From an uncultured Clostridia bacterium (lineage in GTDB: Bacteria > Bacillota > Clostridia > Oscillospirales > Acutalibacteraceae), in the NCBI GenBank assembly GCA_944385055.1, contig CALWVT010000001.1:310001-374000 (forward strand): a stretch of 64,000 bases of DNA, in the 5' to 3' direction. The notes beneath the pieces were generated by a model. The model worked only from the letters and a program-made list of their open reading frames with translations. It did no database searches and had not been told where the DNA came from. Of the stretch, positions 51,337 through 59,740 are shown one piece after another (the stretch's first letter is position 1; each line of letters starts with the position of its first letter). A program made the position numbers and the translations under genes.

Positions 51337-52236
51337 ATGGATAGACTCATTCGATGCATCACAAAATCTGGCGGCTTAATGGCCAGCGCCGCCGATACCA
51401 CGTACTTGACTGCAACCGCCCAGCAGATTCATGGCCTGCACGCCGTTGGTACGGCTGCACTGGGACGCCTGCTGGCGGCGGCGTCGCTGATGGGTGCGGA
51501 GATGAAGGAAGAGGGCTCCACAATTCAATTGAAAGTGGATGGCGGCGGCCCGCTGGGGGCTGTTGTCGCCATTGCAGACAACCACGGCGATTGCCGCGGA
51601 ATGGTGGCACATCCCGAGGTGGAGCTGCCGTTAAAACCAAACGGGAAACTGGATGTAGGCGGTGCGGTCGGCCGGGACGGCTTGCTCGGGGTCATGCGCG
51701 ATCGTGGAAGCGGAACGCCGTATACGGGGCAGGTACGCCTGGTTTCCGGTGAGATTGCAGAGGATATCGCCTCATATTTTGCAATCAGCGAGCAGATTCC
51801 CACCGTGTGTGCGTTGGGCGTGCTTGTCGGGAAAGAGGACCCCTCCCAGCTGCTGTCCGGCGGGCTGCTCATCCAGGTTATGCCGGGCGCCTCGGAAGAG
51901 GAGGTCGACCGGCTGGCGGAGAATGTCAAACGGCTTCCGCAGGTCACAACCATGCTTGCCCAGGGCATGACCATCGAGGAGATGGTGGCGAAAGCGCTGG
52001 AAGGGCTGCCGTTTACCCAGCTTGCCAGTATGCCGATCGCTTACACCTGCACCTGCTCACGCGAGCGGGTCGAGCGCGCTTTCTCGTCTTTAAGCCCGGA
52101 TGAAATCCGTTCGCTGGCGGATGAAAACGGGTATGCTGAGGCCCGGTGCCAGTACTGCGGCCGCACCTATCGTTTCTCAAAAGAGGAGCTGGAGACGCTG
52201 GCTGTGCGGGTAGAAACGAGACGACAAAAAAATTGA
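51337..52236 (+). CDS. hslO: redox-regulated chaperonin Hsp33
   Basis: This holdase is switched on by oxidation of zinc-binding cysteines. The N-terminal domain (DRLIRCITKSGGLMASAADTT) and the C-terminal redox switch are both present: a C-x-C pair (CTCS) near residue 238 and a C-x2-C pair (CQYC) near residue 271. It has 299 residues, a normal length. GAAGGAG precedes the ATG. Confidence 0.96.
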   Translation: MDRLIRCITKSGGLMASAADTTYLTATAQQIHGLHAVGTAALGRLLAAASLMGAEMKEEGSTIQLKVDGGGPLGAVVAIADNHGDCRGMVAHPEVELPLKPNGKLDVGGAVGRDGLLGVMRDRGSGTPYTGQVRLVSGEIAEDIASYFAISEQIPTVCALGVLVGKEDPSQLLSGGLLIQVMPGASEEEVDRLAENVKRLPQVTTMLAQGMTIEEMVAKALEGLPFTQLASMPIAYTCTCSRERVERAFSSLSPDEIRSLADENGYAEARCQYCGRTYRFSKEELETLAVRVETRRQKN

Positions 52237-52255
52237 AAAAATTTTAAAAAAGCGC

Positions 52256-52284
52256 TTGACAAAAAGCAGTTTACGCCGTATAAT
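52256..52284 (+). promoter_or_regulatory. consensus promoter for the tRNA cluster
   Basis: A perfect TTGACA and a perfect TATAAT are separated by exactly 17 bp, about 40 bp upstream of the first tRNA, as expected for a highly expressed stable-RNA operon. Confidence 0.9.
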
Positions 52285-52325
52285 AATAAAGTCGCTGGAA
52301 GACAGATAGCGACAAGGGAACAATC

Positions 52326-52402
52326 GGGAGCATAGCTCAGCTGGTTAGAGCACCTGCCTTACAAGCAGGGGGTCACAGGTTCGAGTCCTGTTGTTCCCAC
52401 CA
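52326..52402 (+). tRNA. tRNA-Val (UAC)
   Basis: The acceptor stem GGGAGCA pairs with TGTTCCC (one G-U). The anticodon loop CTTACAA carries TAC, the T loop is GTTCGAG, and a genomic CCA is encoded. It is the first of five tandem tRNAs. Confidence 0.96.
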
Positions 52403-52407
52403 AAAGT

Positions 52408-52484
52408 GGCTCGGTAGTTCAGCTGGTTAGAACGCTAGCCTGTCACGCTAGAGGTCGACGGTTCGATCCCGTTCCGAGTCGCCA
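52408..52484 (+). tRNA. tRNA-Asp (GUC)
   Basis: The acceptor stem GGCTCGG pairs with CCGAGTC, and the anticodon loop CTGTCAC carries GTC. The T arm has GTTCGAT and CCA is encoded. Confidence 0.96.
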
Positions 52485-52489
52485 CTTTT

Positions 52490-52565
52490 GCCTCTGTAGC
52501 TCAGTCGGTAGAGCAGGGGACTGAAAATCCCCGTGTCGGTGGTTCGATTCCGCCCGGAGGCACCA
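52490..52565 (+). tRNA. tRNA-Phe (GAA)
   Basis: The acceptor stem GCCTCTG pairs with CGGAGGC (one G-U). The anticodon loop CTGAAAA carries GAA within a GGGGA/TCCCC stem. CCA is encoded. Confidence 0.96.
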
Positions 52566-52568
52566 TAT

Positions 52569-52644
52569 GCGAACGTAGCTCATCTGGTAGAGCGCCACCT
52601 TGCCAAGGTGGAGGTAGCGAGTTCGAGCCTCGTCGTTCGCTCCA
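52569..52644 (+). tRNA. tRNA-Gly (GCC)
   Basis: The acceptor stem GCGAACG pairs perfectly with CGTTCGC, and the anticodon loop TTGCCAA carries GCC. CCA is encoded. Confidence 0.96.
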
Positions 52645-52649
52645 ATTTT

Positions 52650-52724
52650 GGCGTCATAGCCAAGTGGTAAGGCATGGGTCTGCAAAACCCTGATTCCCCA
52701 GTTCGAATCTGGGTGACGCCTCCA
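52650..52724 (+). tRNA. tRNA-Cys (GCA)
   Basis: The acceptor stem GGCGTCA pairs perfectly with TGACGCC. The anticodon loop CTGCAAA carries GCA, and the short D loop is typical of tRNA-Cys. CCA is encoded. Confidence 0.96.
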
Positions 52725-52731
52725 TGACCGG

Positions 52732-52759
52732 GAACAGGGTTTGGCCCTGTTCTTTTTTT
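52732..52759 (+). terminator. terminator of the tRNA cluster
   Basis: GAACAGGG pairs with CCCTGTTC around a 5-nt loop, followed by TTTTTTT. Confidence 0.92.
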
Positions 52760-52790
52760 ATGCCTAAAAAAAGAGAGGGGGAAGCGCAGA

Positions 52791-53285
52791 ATGGAAACGG
52801 TGATTCATCCGCTGAAGCCATTGGAAACGCCGGATGCGCGTGTGCTGGTGCTGGGAACGATGCCTTCCCCAAAATCCCGCGCACAGCATTTTTATTATGC
52901 CCATCCGCAAAATCGTTTTTGGCGGGTGATGGCGCAGGTGCTCGGAGAAACGCTTCCGGCAGATACGGCGGGGAAGGCCCAAATGCTTTGCCGCCATCGT
53001 ATTGCTTTGTGGGATGTGCTATATAGCTGTGAAATTACCGGTGCATCGGACGCAAGCATCCGAAATCCGGTTCCCAATCCGATTGAAACCTTGCTTGCGC
53101 GCACGCAGGTCCACAGTGTTTTTACGACGGGAAAAACCGCATACCGGTTGTATGAAAAGTTGGTTTACCCAAAAACACAGCTGCATGCGGTAGCGCTTCC
53201 TTCGCCGAGCCCCGCCAATTGCCGCGTCCCGTTTGCACAGCTCGTAGAAGCGTATCGTGCGGTGGCGCAAGCGACTTCCCAGTAA
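52791..53285 (+). CDS. DNA-deoxyinosine glycosylase (UDG superfamily)
   Basis: The 164-residue protein resembles the family that excises hypoxanthine from DNA. It shows the UDG-fold blocks LVLGTMPSPKSRAQHFYYAHPQNRFW near the N-terminus, IALWDVL in the middle and the late ALPSPSPAN segment. AGAGGGGGAA lies upstream of the ATG. It follows the tRNA terminator and has no obvious promoter of its own. Confidence 0.85.
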   Translation: METVIHPLKPLETPDARVLVLGTMPSPKSRAQHFYYAHPQNRFWRVMAQVLGETLPADTAGKAQMLCRHRIALWDVLYSCEITGASDASIRNPVPNPIETLLARTQVHSVFTTGKTAYRLYEKLVYPKTQLHAVALPSPSPANCRVPFAQLVEAYRAVAQATSQ

Positions 53286-53291
53286 AATTTG

Positions 53292-53313
53292 ATACAAAAG
53301 ATTTCTTTTGTAT
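53292..53313. promoter_or_regulatory. 22-bp palindrome, operator-like site
   Basis: ATACAAAA-N6-TTTTGTAT; the pairing extends to 10 bp per arm with a 2-nt centre. A weak TTGATA/TATTTT pair overlaps it. The same half-sites with the same 6-bp spacer occur at 56649-56670. Confidence 0.5.
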
Positions 53314-53315
53314 TT

Positions 53316-53340
53316 TGCCGCCTCCTTGGCGGCATTTTTC
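53316..53340 (+). terminator. terminator after the DNA glycosylase gene
   Basis: TGCCGCC pairs with GGCGGCA around a 5-nt loop, followed by TTTTTCG. Confidence 0.85.
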
Positions 53341-53378
53341 GTTTTTGGCGCGCATATGCTGAAGACGAGGTGGTGGCA

Positions 53379-54194
53379 TTGAAGGCAGTCCTGAAAAACT
53401 GGATGGTTGCGGTGGCGCTGGCGGTGAGCTGTCTGCTGCTTTTGGCTTTAACCTATTTTGCGTATACGCATGCTGCCCAAACGGCCGCTGCCCAGACGGC
53501 TCCACGCACGCAGATCCTGCTGGATGCCGGCCACGGCGGCGAAGATGGCGGGACCAAAGGGTATTCGGAGCTGCCGGAAAAGGACATCAATTTGGACATC
53601 GCGCTGCGGCTGCAGCGGCTTTTAGAGGAGCAGGGCTGTGAGGTCCTGATGACCCGCACAAAGGATGTTTCCTTGGCGGAGGAGGGCCTTTCGACGGTGC
53701 ACGAGCGAAAGGTTTCCGATCTGCAAAAGCGCCTGGAATTGCTGCAGGCGCATCCCGGCTGCCTGTTTGTGAGCATTCATCAAAATCACTTTTCAGAGAG
53801 TATTTACAGCGGCGCACAGGTTTTTTATTCTCCCAATCATCCGCAAAGCCAGTGTCTGGCGGAAGCCGTGCATAATGCCATCGTTTCCTCGCTGCAGCCG
53901 GATAACCATCGGCAGAATAAACCGGCCGATCAATCCATCTATCTGCTTTGGCACGCCCAGACGCCGGCCATCTTGGTGGAGTGCGGGTTTCTTTCCAATG
54001 TCTCTGAGGCCGCTCAGCTCAACGAGGCGGCATATCGTCAGAAAATGGCACAGAGCATAGCGCAGGGGATTCTTCAGTACATACAGCAGGCAGAAAACAC
54101 GCAAAGTCAGGCGTCCCCATCTTCCTGGCCGGCAGTTTCGTCTTCCTTGCGTTTTTCGATGGACACAGATATAATAAAAAGAGCTTACGTATGA
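53379..54194 (+). CDS. N-acetylmuramoyl-L-alanine amidase, CwlD-like
   Basis: This zinc amidase cleaves the bond between muramic acid and the stem peptide. From the TTG start it has 271 residues: an N-terminal membrane anchor (about 9-32), then an Amidase_3 domain with LLDAGHGGEDGG, SIHQNHF and the catalytic Glu in VECGFLSN. Length and anchor resemble CwlD of spore cortex maturation. GAGGTGG precedes TTG; in-frame GTGs just upstream are alternatives. The last part of the gene contains the radA promoter. Confidence 0.87.
   Translation: MKAVLKNWMVAVALAVSCLLLLALTYFAYTHAAQTAAAQTAPRTQILLDAGHGGEDGGTKGYSELPEKDINLDIALRLQRLLEEQGCEVLMTRTKDVSLAEEGLSTVHERKVSDLQKRLELLQAHPGCLFVSIHQNHFSESIYSGAQVFYSPNHPQSQCLAEAVHNAIVSSLQPDNHRQNKPADQSIYLLWHAQTPAILVECGFLSNVSEAAQLNEAAYRQKMAQSIAQGILQYIQQAENTQSQASPSSWPAVSSSLRFSMDTDIIKRAYV
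54147..54175 (+). promoter_or_regulatory. promoter for radA, inside the amidase gene
   Basis: TTGCGT and a perfect TATAAT are separated by 17 bp. It lies in the last 50 bp of the amidase coding region. Confidence 0.7.
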
Positions 54195-54208
54195 AGAGAG
54201 GATGCGCG

Positions 54209-55579
54209 ATGGCGAACAAAGCAAAAAGTATTTATGTATGCACGGAATGCGGCTATGAGTCCGCCAAATGGTATGGGCGATGCCCGAGCTGCGGCGCGTG
54301 GAATACCATGCAGGAAAATGTCCGAAAACCGGAACCTGCAGCGGCGTCCCGCCGTACGGCACTTGGCCCGCGTTCGCATCCGGTTTCTATTCGGGACATT
54401 CGGACCGACGACGAGATTCGCTATCGGACGGGTGTTTCGGAGTTGGATCGTGTATTGGGCGGCGGCATTGTCAAGGGTTCGCTGATTTTGATCAGCGGGG
54501 AACCTGGCATCGGGAAGTCCACAATCCTGCTGCAGATCTGCCAGTATTTAGGCCAAACGTTGCGTATCCTTTACGTTTCCGGAGAGGAATCCGCTCGTCA
54601 GCTCCGCCTGCGTGCGGATCGTCTGGGTGTGGATTCGGAAAATCTGTTGGTGTTGACAGAGACCGACGTCCAGGTGGTTTTGGAAGAGGTTCGCGAAGAA
54701 AAGCCGGACCTTTTGATGATCGATTCCATCCAAACGATGAATTTTACAGATCTGAATTCCTCACCCGGCAGCGTGACGCAGGTGCGGGAGTGTACGAATG
54801 CGATTTTACGGGTGTCCAAGGAGTTGGAGATCCCAGCCATACTGGTTGGCCATGTCAATAAGGATGGCGCCATTGCCGGCCCGAAGGTGCTGGAACATAT
54901 TGTGGACGCCGTCCTTTATTTTGAGGGTGACCGGCAGATGAGTTACCGCATCCTGCGCGCGGTTAAGAACCGCTATGGTTCCACCAACGAGATCGGCGTC
55001 TTTGATATGGGCGAAAACGGCCTGCATCAAGTTACAAACCCTTCCCAGGCCATGCTGGCTGGACGGCCGCAGAATGTCTCCGGCACGTGTGTAACATGTG
55101 TGATGGAAGGCAGCCGGCCCATTCTCGCCGAAATCCAGGCCTTGGCGACGACCTCAGGCTTCGGAAACCCACGCCGTATGGCGACGGGCTTTGACACAAA
55201 CCGCATGAATCTGCTGCTGGCGGTGCTGGAAAAACGTGCGGGGTATTATTTCTCCAATCTGGACGCTTATTTAAATGTGATCGGCGGCCTGCGTCTGGAC
55301 GAGCCAGCCTGTGATTTGGCGGTCGCCATGGCGATGGTCTCCAGCTTAAAGGATATTCCCGTAGCGGAAGATACCGTCGTTTTTGGAGAAGTCGGTCTTG
55401 CGGGAGAAGTGCGCTCTGTCATGCATGTGGAACAGCGCGTCAGTGAAGCCCACCGGCTTGGATTTTCAAAATGTGTGCTGCCGTGGCACAGCCTGCGTCA
55501 ACTTGGAACGGTGCCTGCGGATCTGCAGCTGTTTGGCGTTAAAAATGTACGGGAGGCTTTTGAGGCCGTTCAAAAATAA
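54209..55579 (+). CDS. radA: DNA repair protein RadA
   Basis: This RecA-like branch-migration helicase works in recombinational repair. The N-terminal zinc finger (CTECGYESAKWYGRCPSC) is followed by Walker A GEPGIGKST, the RadA-specific KNRYGSTNEIG motif and the C-terminal Lon-like domain. It has 456 residues. AGAGAGG precedes the ATG; an earlier in-frame ATG at 54191 has no ribosome-binding site. Confidence 0.96.
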   Translation: MANKAKSIYVCTECGYESAKWYGRCPSCGAWNTMQENVRKPEPAAASRRTALGPRSHPVSIRDIRTDDEIRYRTGVSELDRVLGGGIVKGSLILISGEPGIGKSTILLQICQYLGQTLRILYVSGEESARQLRLRADRLGVDSENLLVLTETDVQVVLEEVREEKPDLLMIDSIQTMNFTDLNSSPGSVTQVRECTNAILRVSKELEIPAILVGHVNKDGAIAGPKVLEHIVDAVLYFEGDRQMSYRILRAVKNRYGSTNEIGVFDMGENGLHQVTNPSQAMLAGRPQNVSGTCVTCVMEGSRPILAEIQALATTSGFGNPRRMATGFDTNRMNLLLAVLEKRAGYYFSNLDAYLNVIGGLRLDEPACDLAVAMAMVSSLKDIPVAEDTVVFGEVGLAGEVRSVMHVEQRVSEAHRLGFSKCVLPWHSLRQLGTVPADLQLFGVKNVREAFEAVQK

Positions 55580-55663
55580 GGCTGCGGTCGCTTTTTCTGT
55601 GGATTGCCGCTGCTTCTTTCCGGCAAACGCACGGCTTGATGTCTTGGGAAGGAAGCGGGGAGG

Positions 55664-55692
55664 ACGGCTCCCAAATACAGTAGCCGTTTTCT
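55664..55692 (+). terminator. weak terminator candidate after radA
   Basis: ACGGCT pairs with AGCCGT around a 12-nt loop, followed by TTTCTT. The stem is short. Confidence 0.35.
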
Positions 55693-55709
55693 TGAAAAGG
55701 ACAATCTCT

Positions 55710-56555
55710 ATGGCAGGAAACCAACATCAAAATCACCTCGTGGTTAGTGTAGGAAACGCCATGCAAAATATACGCATCTCTCAGCAAAACTTCTATTTGG
55801 ATACGCCCAATCTGCCGCAGGGCCGTGTAACCTGTGTGGCGCTTTCCGAGCGCGCGGATATGGTGCGGGACGCATTGCGCAAACGGGGAATCACGGTGCA
55901 AAAGGTGCCCGCGTCGCCGGATTTGGAATCGTCCGTCGCTTCACACGCGGACATGCTGTTCTATCCATCAAGCGCCTATAGGTGGTTTTGTGGGTCGATA
56001 GAATTCGAGCATTCTCTAAAATCTTTTTTAAATTCAATAAATTCCCAATACGTCTCGGTCCATAGTCCGTATCCGACAGATTGTGCGCTCAATGCCGCAC
56101 GGGTTGGGAAATTTTTGTTTTGCAATCCCCGCACGGTGTCTGCGGCTCTTTTAGAGGATGCAAAACGAAACGCCTGTGTGATTGTTCCGGTCCGGCAGGG
56201 CTACACGAAGTGCAATACCGTGCCGGTGACCGAAACGGCGATCTTGACCGAGGACTGCGGCATTGCCAAAGCGGCTGCGCGCGCGGGACTCGATGTGCTT
56301 TGCATAGAACCGGGTTTTGTCCGGCTGGAAGGATATCCATACGGCTTTTTAGGCGGCGCGTGCGGGAAACTTTCAAAGCGTGAATTGGCGTTTGCCGGTG
56401 ACCTTTCTAAGCACCCACAGGCCGGCCGGATTTGTGCGTTTTTGGAGCAGCATGGTGTGCACGCCGTTTCGCTTTGTGATGGGCCTTTGACGGATGTTGG
56501 TGGAATTTTGCCGTTGCAAGAAAAACGTTGTGTTCGCGCAGGAATTGGTGTATGA
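55710..56555 (+). CDS. DUF6873-like protein of unknown function
   Basis: The 281-residue protein resembles the DUF6873 family often found after radA in Clostridia, which has a fold related to guanidino-group-modifying enzymes. Visible blocks are NLPQGRVTCVALSERAD, VSVHSPYPTDCALNAARVGKFLFCN, RQGYTKCNTVPVTETAILTEDCGIA and the GGACGKLSKRELAFAGDL segment. No signal peptide is seen. AAAAGGA precedes this ATG; another ATG at 55761, with AGGA upstream, would start nearer the conserved part. No reaction can be assigned. Confidence 0.75.
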   Translation: MAGNQHQNHLVVSVGNAMQNIRISQQNFYLDTPNLPQGRVTCVALSERADMVRDALRKRGITVQKVPASPDLESSVASHADMLFYPSSAYRWFCGSIEFEHSLKSFLNSINSQYVSVHSPYPTDCALNAARVGKFLFCNPRTVSAALLEDAKRNACVIVPVRQGYTKCNTVPVTETAILTEDCGIAKAAARAGLDVLCIEPGFVRLEGYPYGFLGGACGKLSKRELAFAGDLSKHPQAGRICAFLEQHGVHAVSLCDGPLTDVGGILPLQEKRCVRAGIGV

Positions 56556-56556
56556 T
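56528..56556 (+). promoter_or_regulatory. promoter candidate for the XerC-type recombinase gene
   Basis: TTGTGT and TATGAT are separated by 17 bp at the 3' end of the preceding gene. A transcript from here would carry the 32-nt palindrome at 56644-56675 as a hairpin just before the ribosome-binding site. Confidence 0.5.
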
Positions 56557-56643
56557 AAGAAAAAGTAATCCAAACGCAGGACGAAAAGATCCCGCGAAAC
56601 GGCAGCAGAGGGGTCATTGTTTCTGCGGATTTTGGCTATGTGA

Positions 56644-56675
56644 CAATTATACAAAATGAATATTTTGTATAATTG
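56644..56675. promoter_or_regulatory. 32-bp perfect palindrome upstream of the XerC-type gene
   Basis: CAATTATACAAAAT is repeated in perfect inverted form as ATTTTGTATAATTG around the 4-nt centre GAAT. It includes ATACAAAA-N6-TTTTGTAT, the architecture also seen at 53292-53313, and a TATAAT at 56668-56673. It lies 15 bp before the start codon, next to GGGGAGG. Confidence 0.6.
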
Positions 56676-56689
56676 AGGGGAGGAAAACA

Positions 56690-57736
56690 ATGCGCCAGAA
56701 GTATATGGACGAAGCGCCGGAGCTCTTAAAGCAGTTCATCGGATACTTACAGGTCGTTCAAGGAAAATCCGAAAAAACCGCAGAAGAATATTATTTGGAC
56801 TTGCGCACGCTTTTTCGTTACCTCAAACAAAAACGCGGATTGGTGCCGGCGGACACGCCTTTTGAAAAGATTCGGATTGATGACATCGACCTGCCATTTT
56901 TAAAGAAAGTCGATCTGACGGAAATCTACGAGTTTATGAATTATCTGATGACCGAGCGCAAAAACGGTCCGGCGGCGCGTGCGCGCAAAACGTGTTCCAT
57001 CCGGCAGTTCTTTTATTATTTGACGTCAAAAGTCCATTTATTGGATGAAGACCCTGTGAAGGATCTGGACACGCCGAAGGTCAAAAAAGCACTGCCGAAA
57101 TATTTGACATTAAATCAAAGTATAGATCTTTTAAAACAGGTGCAGGGCGTTCACAAGGAACGCGATTATTGTATTTTGATGCTGTTTTTAAATTGTGGGC
57201 TGCGTCTGTCCGAATTGGTGGGATTGAATCTTACGGACATCCGCCGCGGCACCAATACACTGCGGGTTCTCGGCAAAGGCAACAAGGAACGCATTGTCTA
57301 TCTGAATCCATCCTGCCTGCATGCGATCGATCTCTATTTGGAAGTCCGTCCGCATGACCGCGTAATCGACCGCAACGCGCTGTTTTTGAGCAGCCGCCTC
57401 AAACGCATCAGCCCAAAGACGGTGCAGTATCTCGTTAAGAAATATCTGGCGGGCATCGATTTGGCTAACCAGGGCTACAGTGTCCACAAGCTGCGCCACA
57501 CGGCCGCAACCTTGATGTATCAGAAAGGTCATGTCGACATTCGCGTTTTGCAGGAGATTTTAGGACACGAAAGCTTGGGCACGACCGAAATTTATACGCA
57601 TCTTTCCAACACGCAAATGGAAAAAGCGGCCAATGCAAATCCGCTGTCCCGTGTGGATCTTGCAAAGGAAATTGAAAGGAAGAAACCTGCTCCGAATGCG
57701 TCGAAAGCATCTAAAGAGGCAGAAAACAAAACGTAA
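56690..57736 (+). CDS. xerC: tyrosine recombinase, XerC type
   Basis: This is a site-specific recombinase of the XerC/XerD class. The N-terminal SAM-like DNA-binding domain (about 10-112) is followed by the catalytic domain with R172, K196, H266, R269, H293 and Y302. At 348 residues it is about 50 longer than usual because of extra residues in the N-domain and a basic Lys/Ala tail. GGGGAGG precedes the ATG. The second Xer gene, on the other strand, is 1 kb away. It could also be an integrase-like protein outside chromosome resolution. Confidence 0.87.
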   Translation: MRQKYMDEAPELLKQFIGYLQVVQGKSEKTAEEYYLDLRTLFRYLKQKRGLVPADTPFEKIRIDDIDLPFLKKVDLTEIYEFMNYLMTERKNGPAARARKTCSIRQFFYYLTSKVHLLDEDPVKDLDTPKVKKALPKYLTLNQSIDLLKQVQGVHKERDYCILMLFLNCGLRLSELVGLNLTDIRRGTNTLRVLGKGNKERIVYLNPSCLHAIDLYLEVRPHDRVIDRNALFLSSRLKRISPKTVQYLVKKYLAGIDLANQGYSVHKLRHTAATLMYQKGHVDIRVLQEILGHESLGTTEIYTHLSNTQMEKAANANPLSRVDLAKEIERKKPAPNASKASKEAENKT

Positions 57737-57770
57737 TCCGTGTATGCGGCATATCAAAGCACAGAATATA

Positions 57771-57811
57771 AAAAACCGGATTGGTCTTTCCAAAAGGCCA
57801 ATCCGGTTTTT
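57771..57811. terminator. bidirectional terminator at the strand switch
   Basis: AAAAACCGGATTGG pairs with CCAATCCGGTTTTT, giving a U run in both directions. It serves the plus-strand recombinase gene and the minus-strand membrane protein gene. Confidence 0.92.
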
Positions 57812-57830
57812 CGTTTATTCGTTTGTTTTC

Positions 57831-58751
57831 TTATTCGTCATCGTCGTCATCATCGTCATCATCATCATCGTCGTTGTCATTGTCTTTTTGGGAATCCCAA
57901 TCGACAAAGTCCGCTTCTTCTTCCGGTGTCAGCTCTCCCCTTGCCCGCTTTTCTTCCAGTTGGCGCTTCATGGCCGGACGGATCATGTGCTTGTCAACCA
58001 GCGGATAGATCGTGAAATTGATCAGGTAGGAAATGAAGGAAAACAGCAACAGCACGAAAATTAACAGGGCAATTAACAGCAGAATCGGCAAAGCCAGCCC
58101 GAGGTACAGCAACAGCCCCATGCCAATCACCAAAGCTGCCAGCACAACGATTACCAGAAGATTGCGCCACAGGCCCGCAATTGCAAAAATCAGGCCGTTT
58201 TTGTACATGGTTTTCAGCGGCATATCGAACGTCACAATCTGTACGGGTACGTAGAACTCCATGCTCAAAAAGAGATAGAGGATTCCTAAGCAAACAGCCA
58301 GTGCAATGACCGATAAAACAGGCCCCAGCGATTCCTGGCTCTGCATATAGAACCGGATTGAAACGATCACCAGCATGCTGACAATATAGAACAAAACCCC
58401 GTTAATCAAAAACTTTTTCCAGTTTTCTTTCGTTTGTTTGAGAAAATCATGCAGGATAAAAACGTGCTGTTCACGTGCGTAATTGCGCGTTTCAAACGTC
58501 AGCCCGCCAACGAACGGCGATACCAGCACGAACGGCAGCAGCGCGAGGAATAGATTGTTTGTCGCGCCGGCAACCAGGAATGCGATGATCCCCATCACCA
58601 CAACCGGAATCAAAAAGAGCAAGTTCAATTTGATGAAATCAAAAAAATGCCGCCCCAGCAATTGCCAAAATAAAAGGAAGCGGTTTGGTTTCGGCGCATC
58701 CTTGGCGACGCCCGGTCCCGGTTTATTATAGTAGTTGCTTAAAAAGCCCAT
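57831..58751 (-). CDS. YesL/DUF624-like membrane protein with a poly-Asp tail
   Basis: The 306-residue protein has a soluble N-terminus and about six membrane segments. A conserved-looking loop, ETRNYAREQHVFILHDFLKQTKENWKKFL, sits between segments. It resembles DUF624/YesL proteins. The C-terminal cytosolic tail ends in a run of about 13 Asp encoded by a GAC/GAT triplet tract (57834-57875). It lies 31 bp after xerD and is probably in its operon. No function is known. Confidence 0.75.
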   Translation of the reverse strand: MGFLSNYYNKPGPGVAKDAPKPNRFLLFWQLLGRHFFDFIKLNLLFLIPVVVMGIIAFLVAGATNNLFLALLPFVLVSPFVGGLTFETRNYAREQHVFILHDFLKQTKENWKKFLINGVLFYIVSMLVIVSIRFYMQSQESLGPVLSVIALAVCLGILYLFLSMEFYVPVQIVTFDMPLKTMYKNGLIFAIAGLWRNLLVIVVLAALVIGMGLLLYLGLALPILLLIALLIFVLLLFSFISYLINFTIYPLVDKHMIRPAMKRQLEEKRARGELTPEEEADFVDWDSQKDNDNDDDDDDDDDDDDE

Positions 58752-58782
58752 CCTGTTTCCCCTTTTCTTTCAATAATCAGGT

Positions 58783-59676
58783 TTAGCTGGATTTTGCCCG
58801 CGGATGACAGTTGCGATAGACTTCTTGGTAATGGTTGTTCATCATATGCACATACATCTGTGTAGACGAAATGTCGGCATGCCCCAGCATGTGCTGGATA
58901 TCTTTGAGTTCCGCTCCGTTTTCCAACAGATGCAGTGCAAACGAATGGCGCAGCGTGTGCGGCGTAATTTCTTTTACAATGCCGGCCTGCTGCGCATAGC
59001 CCTTTACGATTTTCCAAAATCCTTGGCGCGTCAGCCTGTGGCCATTTAAGTTGGTAAAGAGGGCTTGTCCCCCATCCGGCGCGAGAATCATCCGCCGCAC
59101 GCGGAAAATATAGTCGGATACCGCCGTTACCGCCTGCGGATAGATGGGAATAATGCGTTCCCCTTTTTCACCGCGGCAGTACAGCAGCCCCGCATGCAGA
59201 TTGATGTCGTTTACATCCAGATCAACCAGTTCCGTCGCGCGAATCCCGGTGGCATAGAGCAGCTCCAGCATCGCCTTGTCCCGGCAGCCTTTCGGCTCCT
59301 GGGGATTCGGCTGGGAAAGCAGAAGGTCGATTTCGCTTCCCGTTAAAATCTGCGGCAGCTTTTTGGGGGCGCGCTCGAGTTTAATCCCTTTGGCGGGATT
59401 CACGGCTGCCTCCCCGTTGAGCATCAGGTACTGATAAAAACAGCGCACGGAAGAGATGTGCCGCGTAATCGTCGCATTTGACTTTTGCTCGTCCTGTAAC
59501 GCATGGACATATTGCAAAATCGTGTCCGGTGTTGCGCCCGTCGGAGTGCGAATGCCCTGCTCCTGCAAATAGCGCAGATACTGCGCGATATCGCGCAAAT
59601 AGGAATCCAGCGTATTTGGGGAAGCATGTTTGACCTTTGTCAGGTACGCTCCAAATTCTGCACAATAGTCCCGCAT
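58783..59676 (-). CDS. xerD: tyrosine recombinase XerD
   Basis: This recombinase resolves chromosome dimers at dif with its partner. In 297 residues it has the N-terminal SAM-like domain and the catalytic residues R146, K171-region, H240, R243, H266 and Y275 (LGHADISSTQMY). The length and its place after spoIIM match XerD of Firmicutes. GAGGAG lies upstream of the ATG at a rather long spacing. Confidence 0.93.
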   Translation of the reverse strand: MRDYCAEFGAYLTKVKHASPNTLDSYLRDIAQYLRYLQEQGIRTPTGATPDTILQYVHALQDEQKSNATITRHISSVRCFYQYLMLNGEAAVNPAKGIKLERAPKKLPQILTGSEIDLLLSQPNPQEPKGCRDKAMLELLYATGIRATELVDLDVNDINLHAGLLYCRGEKGERIIPIYPQAVTAVSDYIFRVRRMILAPDGGQALFTNLNGHRLTRQGFWKIVKGYAQQAGIVKEITPHTLRHSFALHLLENGAELKDIQHMLGHADISSTQMYVHMMNNHYQEVYRNCHPRAKSS

Positions 59677-59740
59677 GACAAAATCACACTCCTCTCATTA
59701 TAAAAGGATTCTACAAAAATAGCAACCTAAAAATTCCCCG

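Noticed and set aside
57834-57884. CRISPR-like or tandem-repeat array
   Set aside because: The repeat unit is a trinucleotide within a coding frame giving poly-Asp; there are no spacers.
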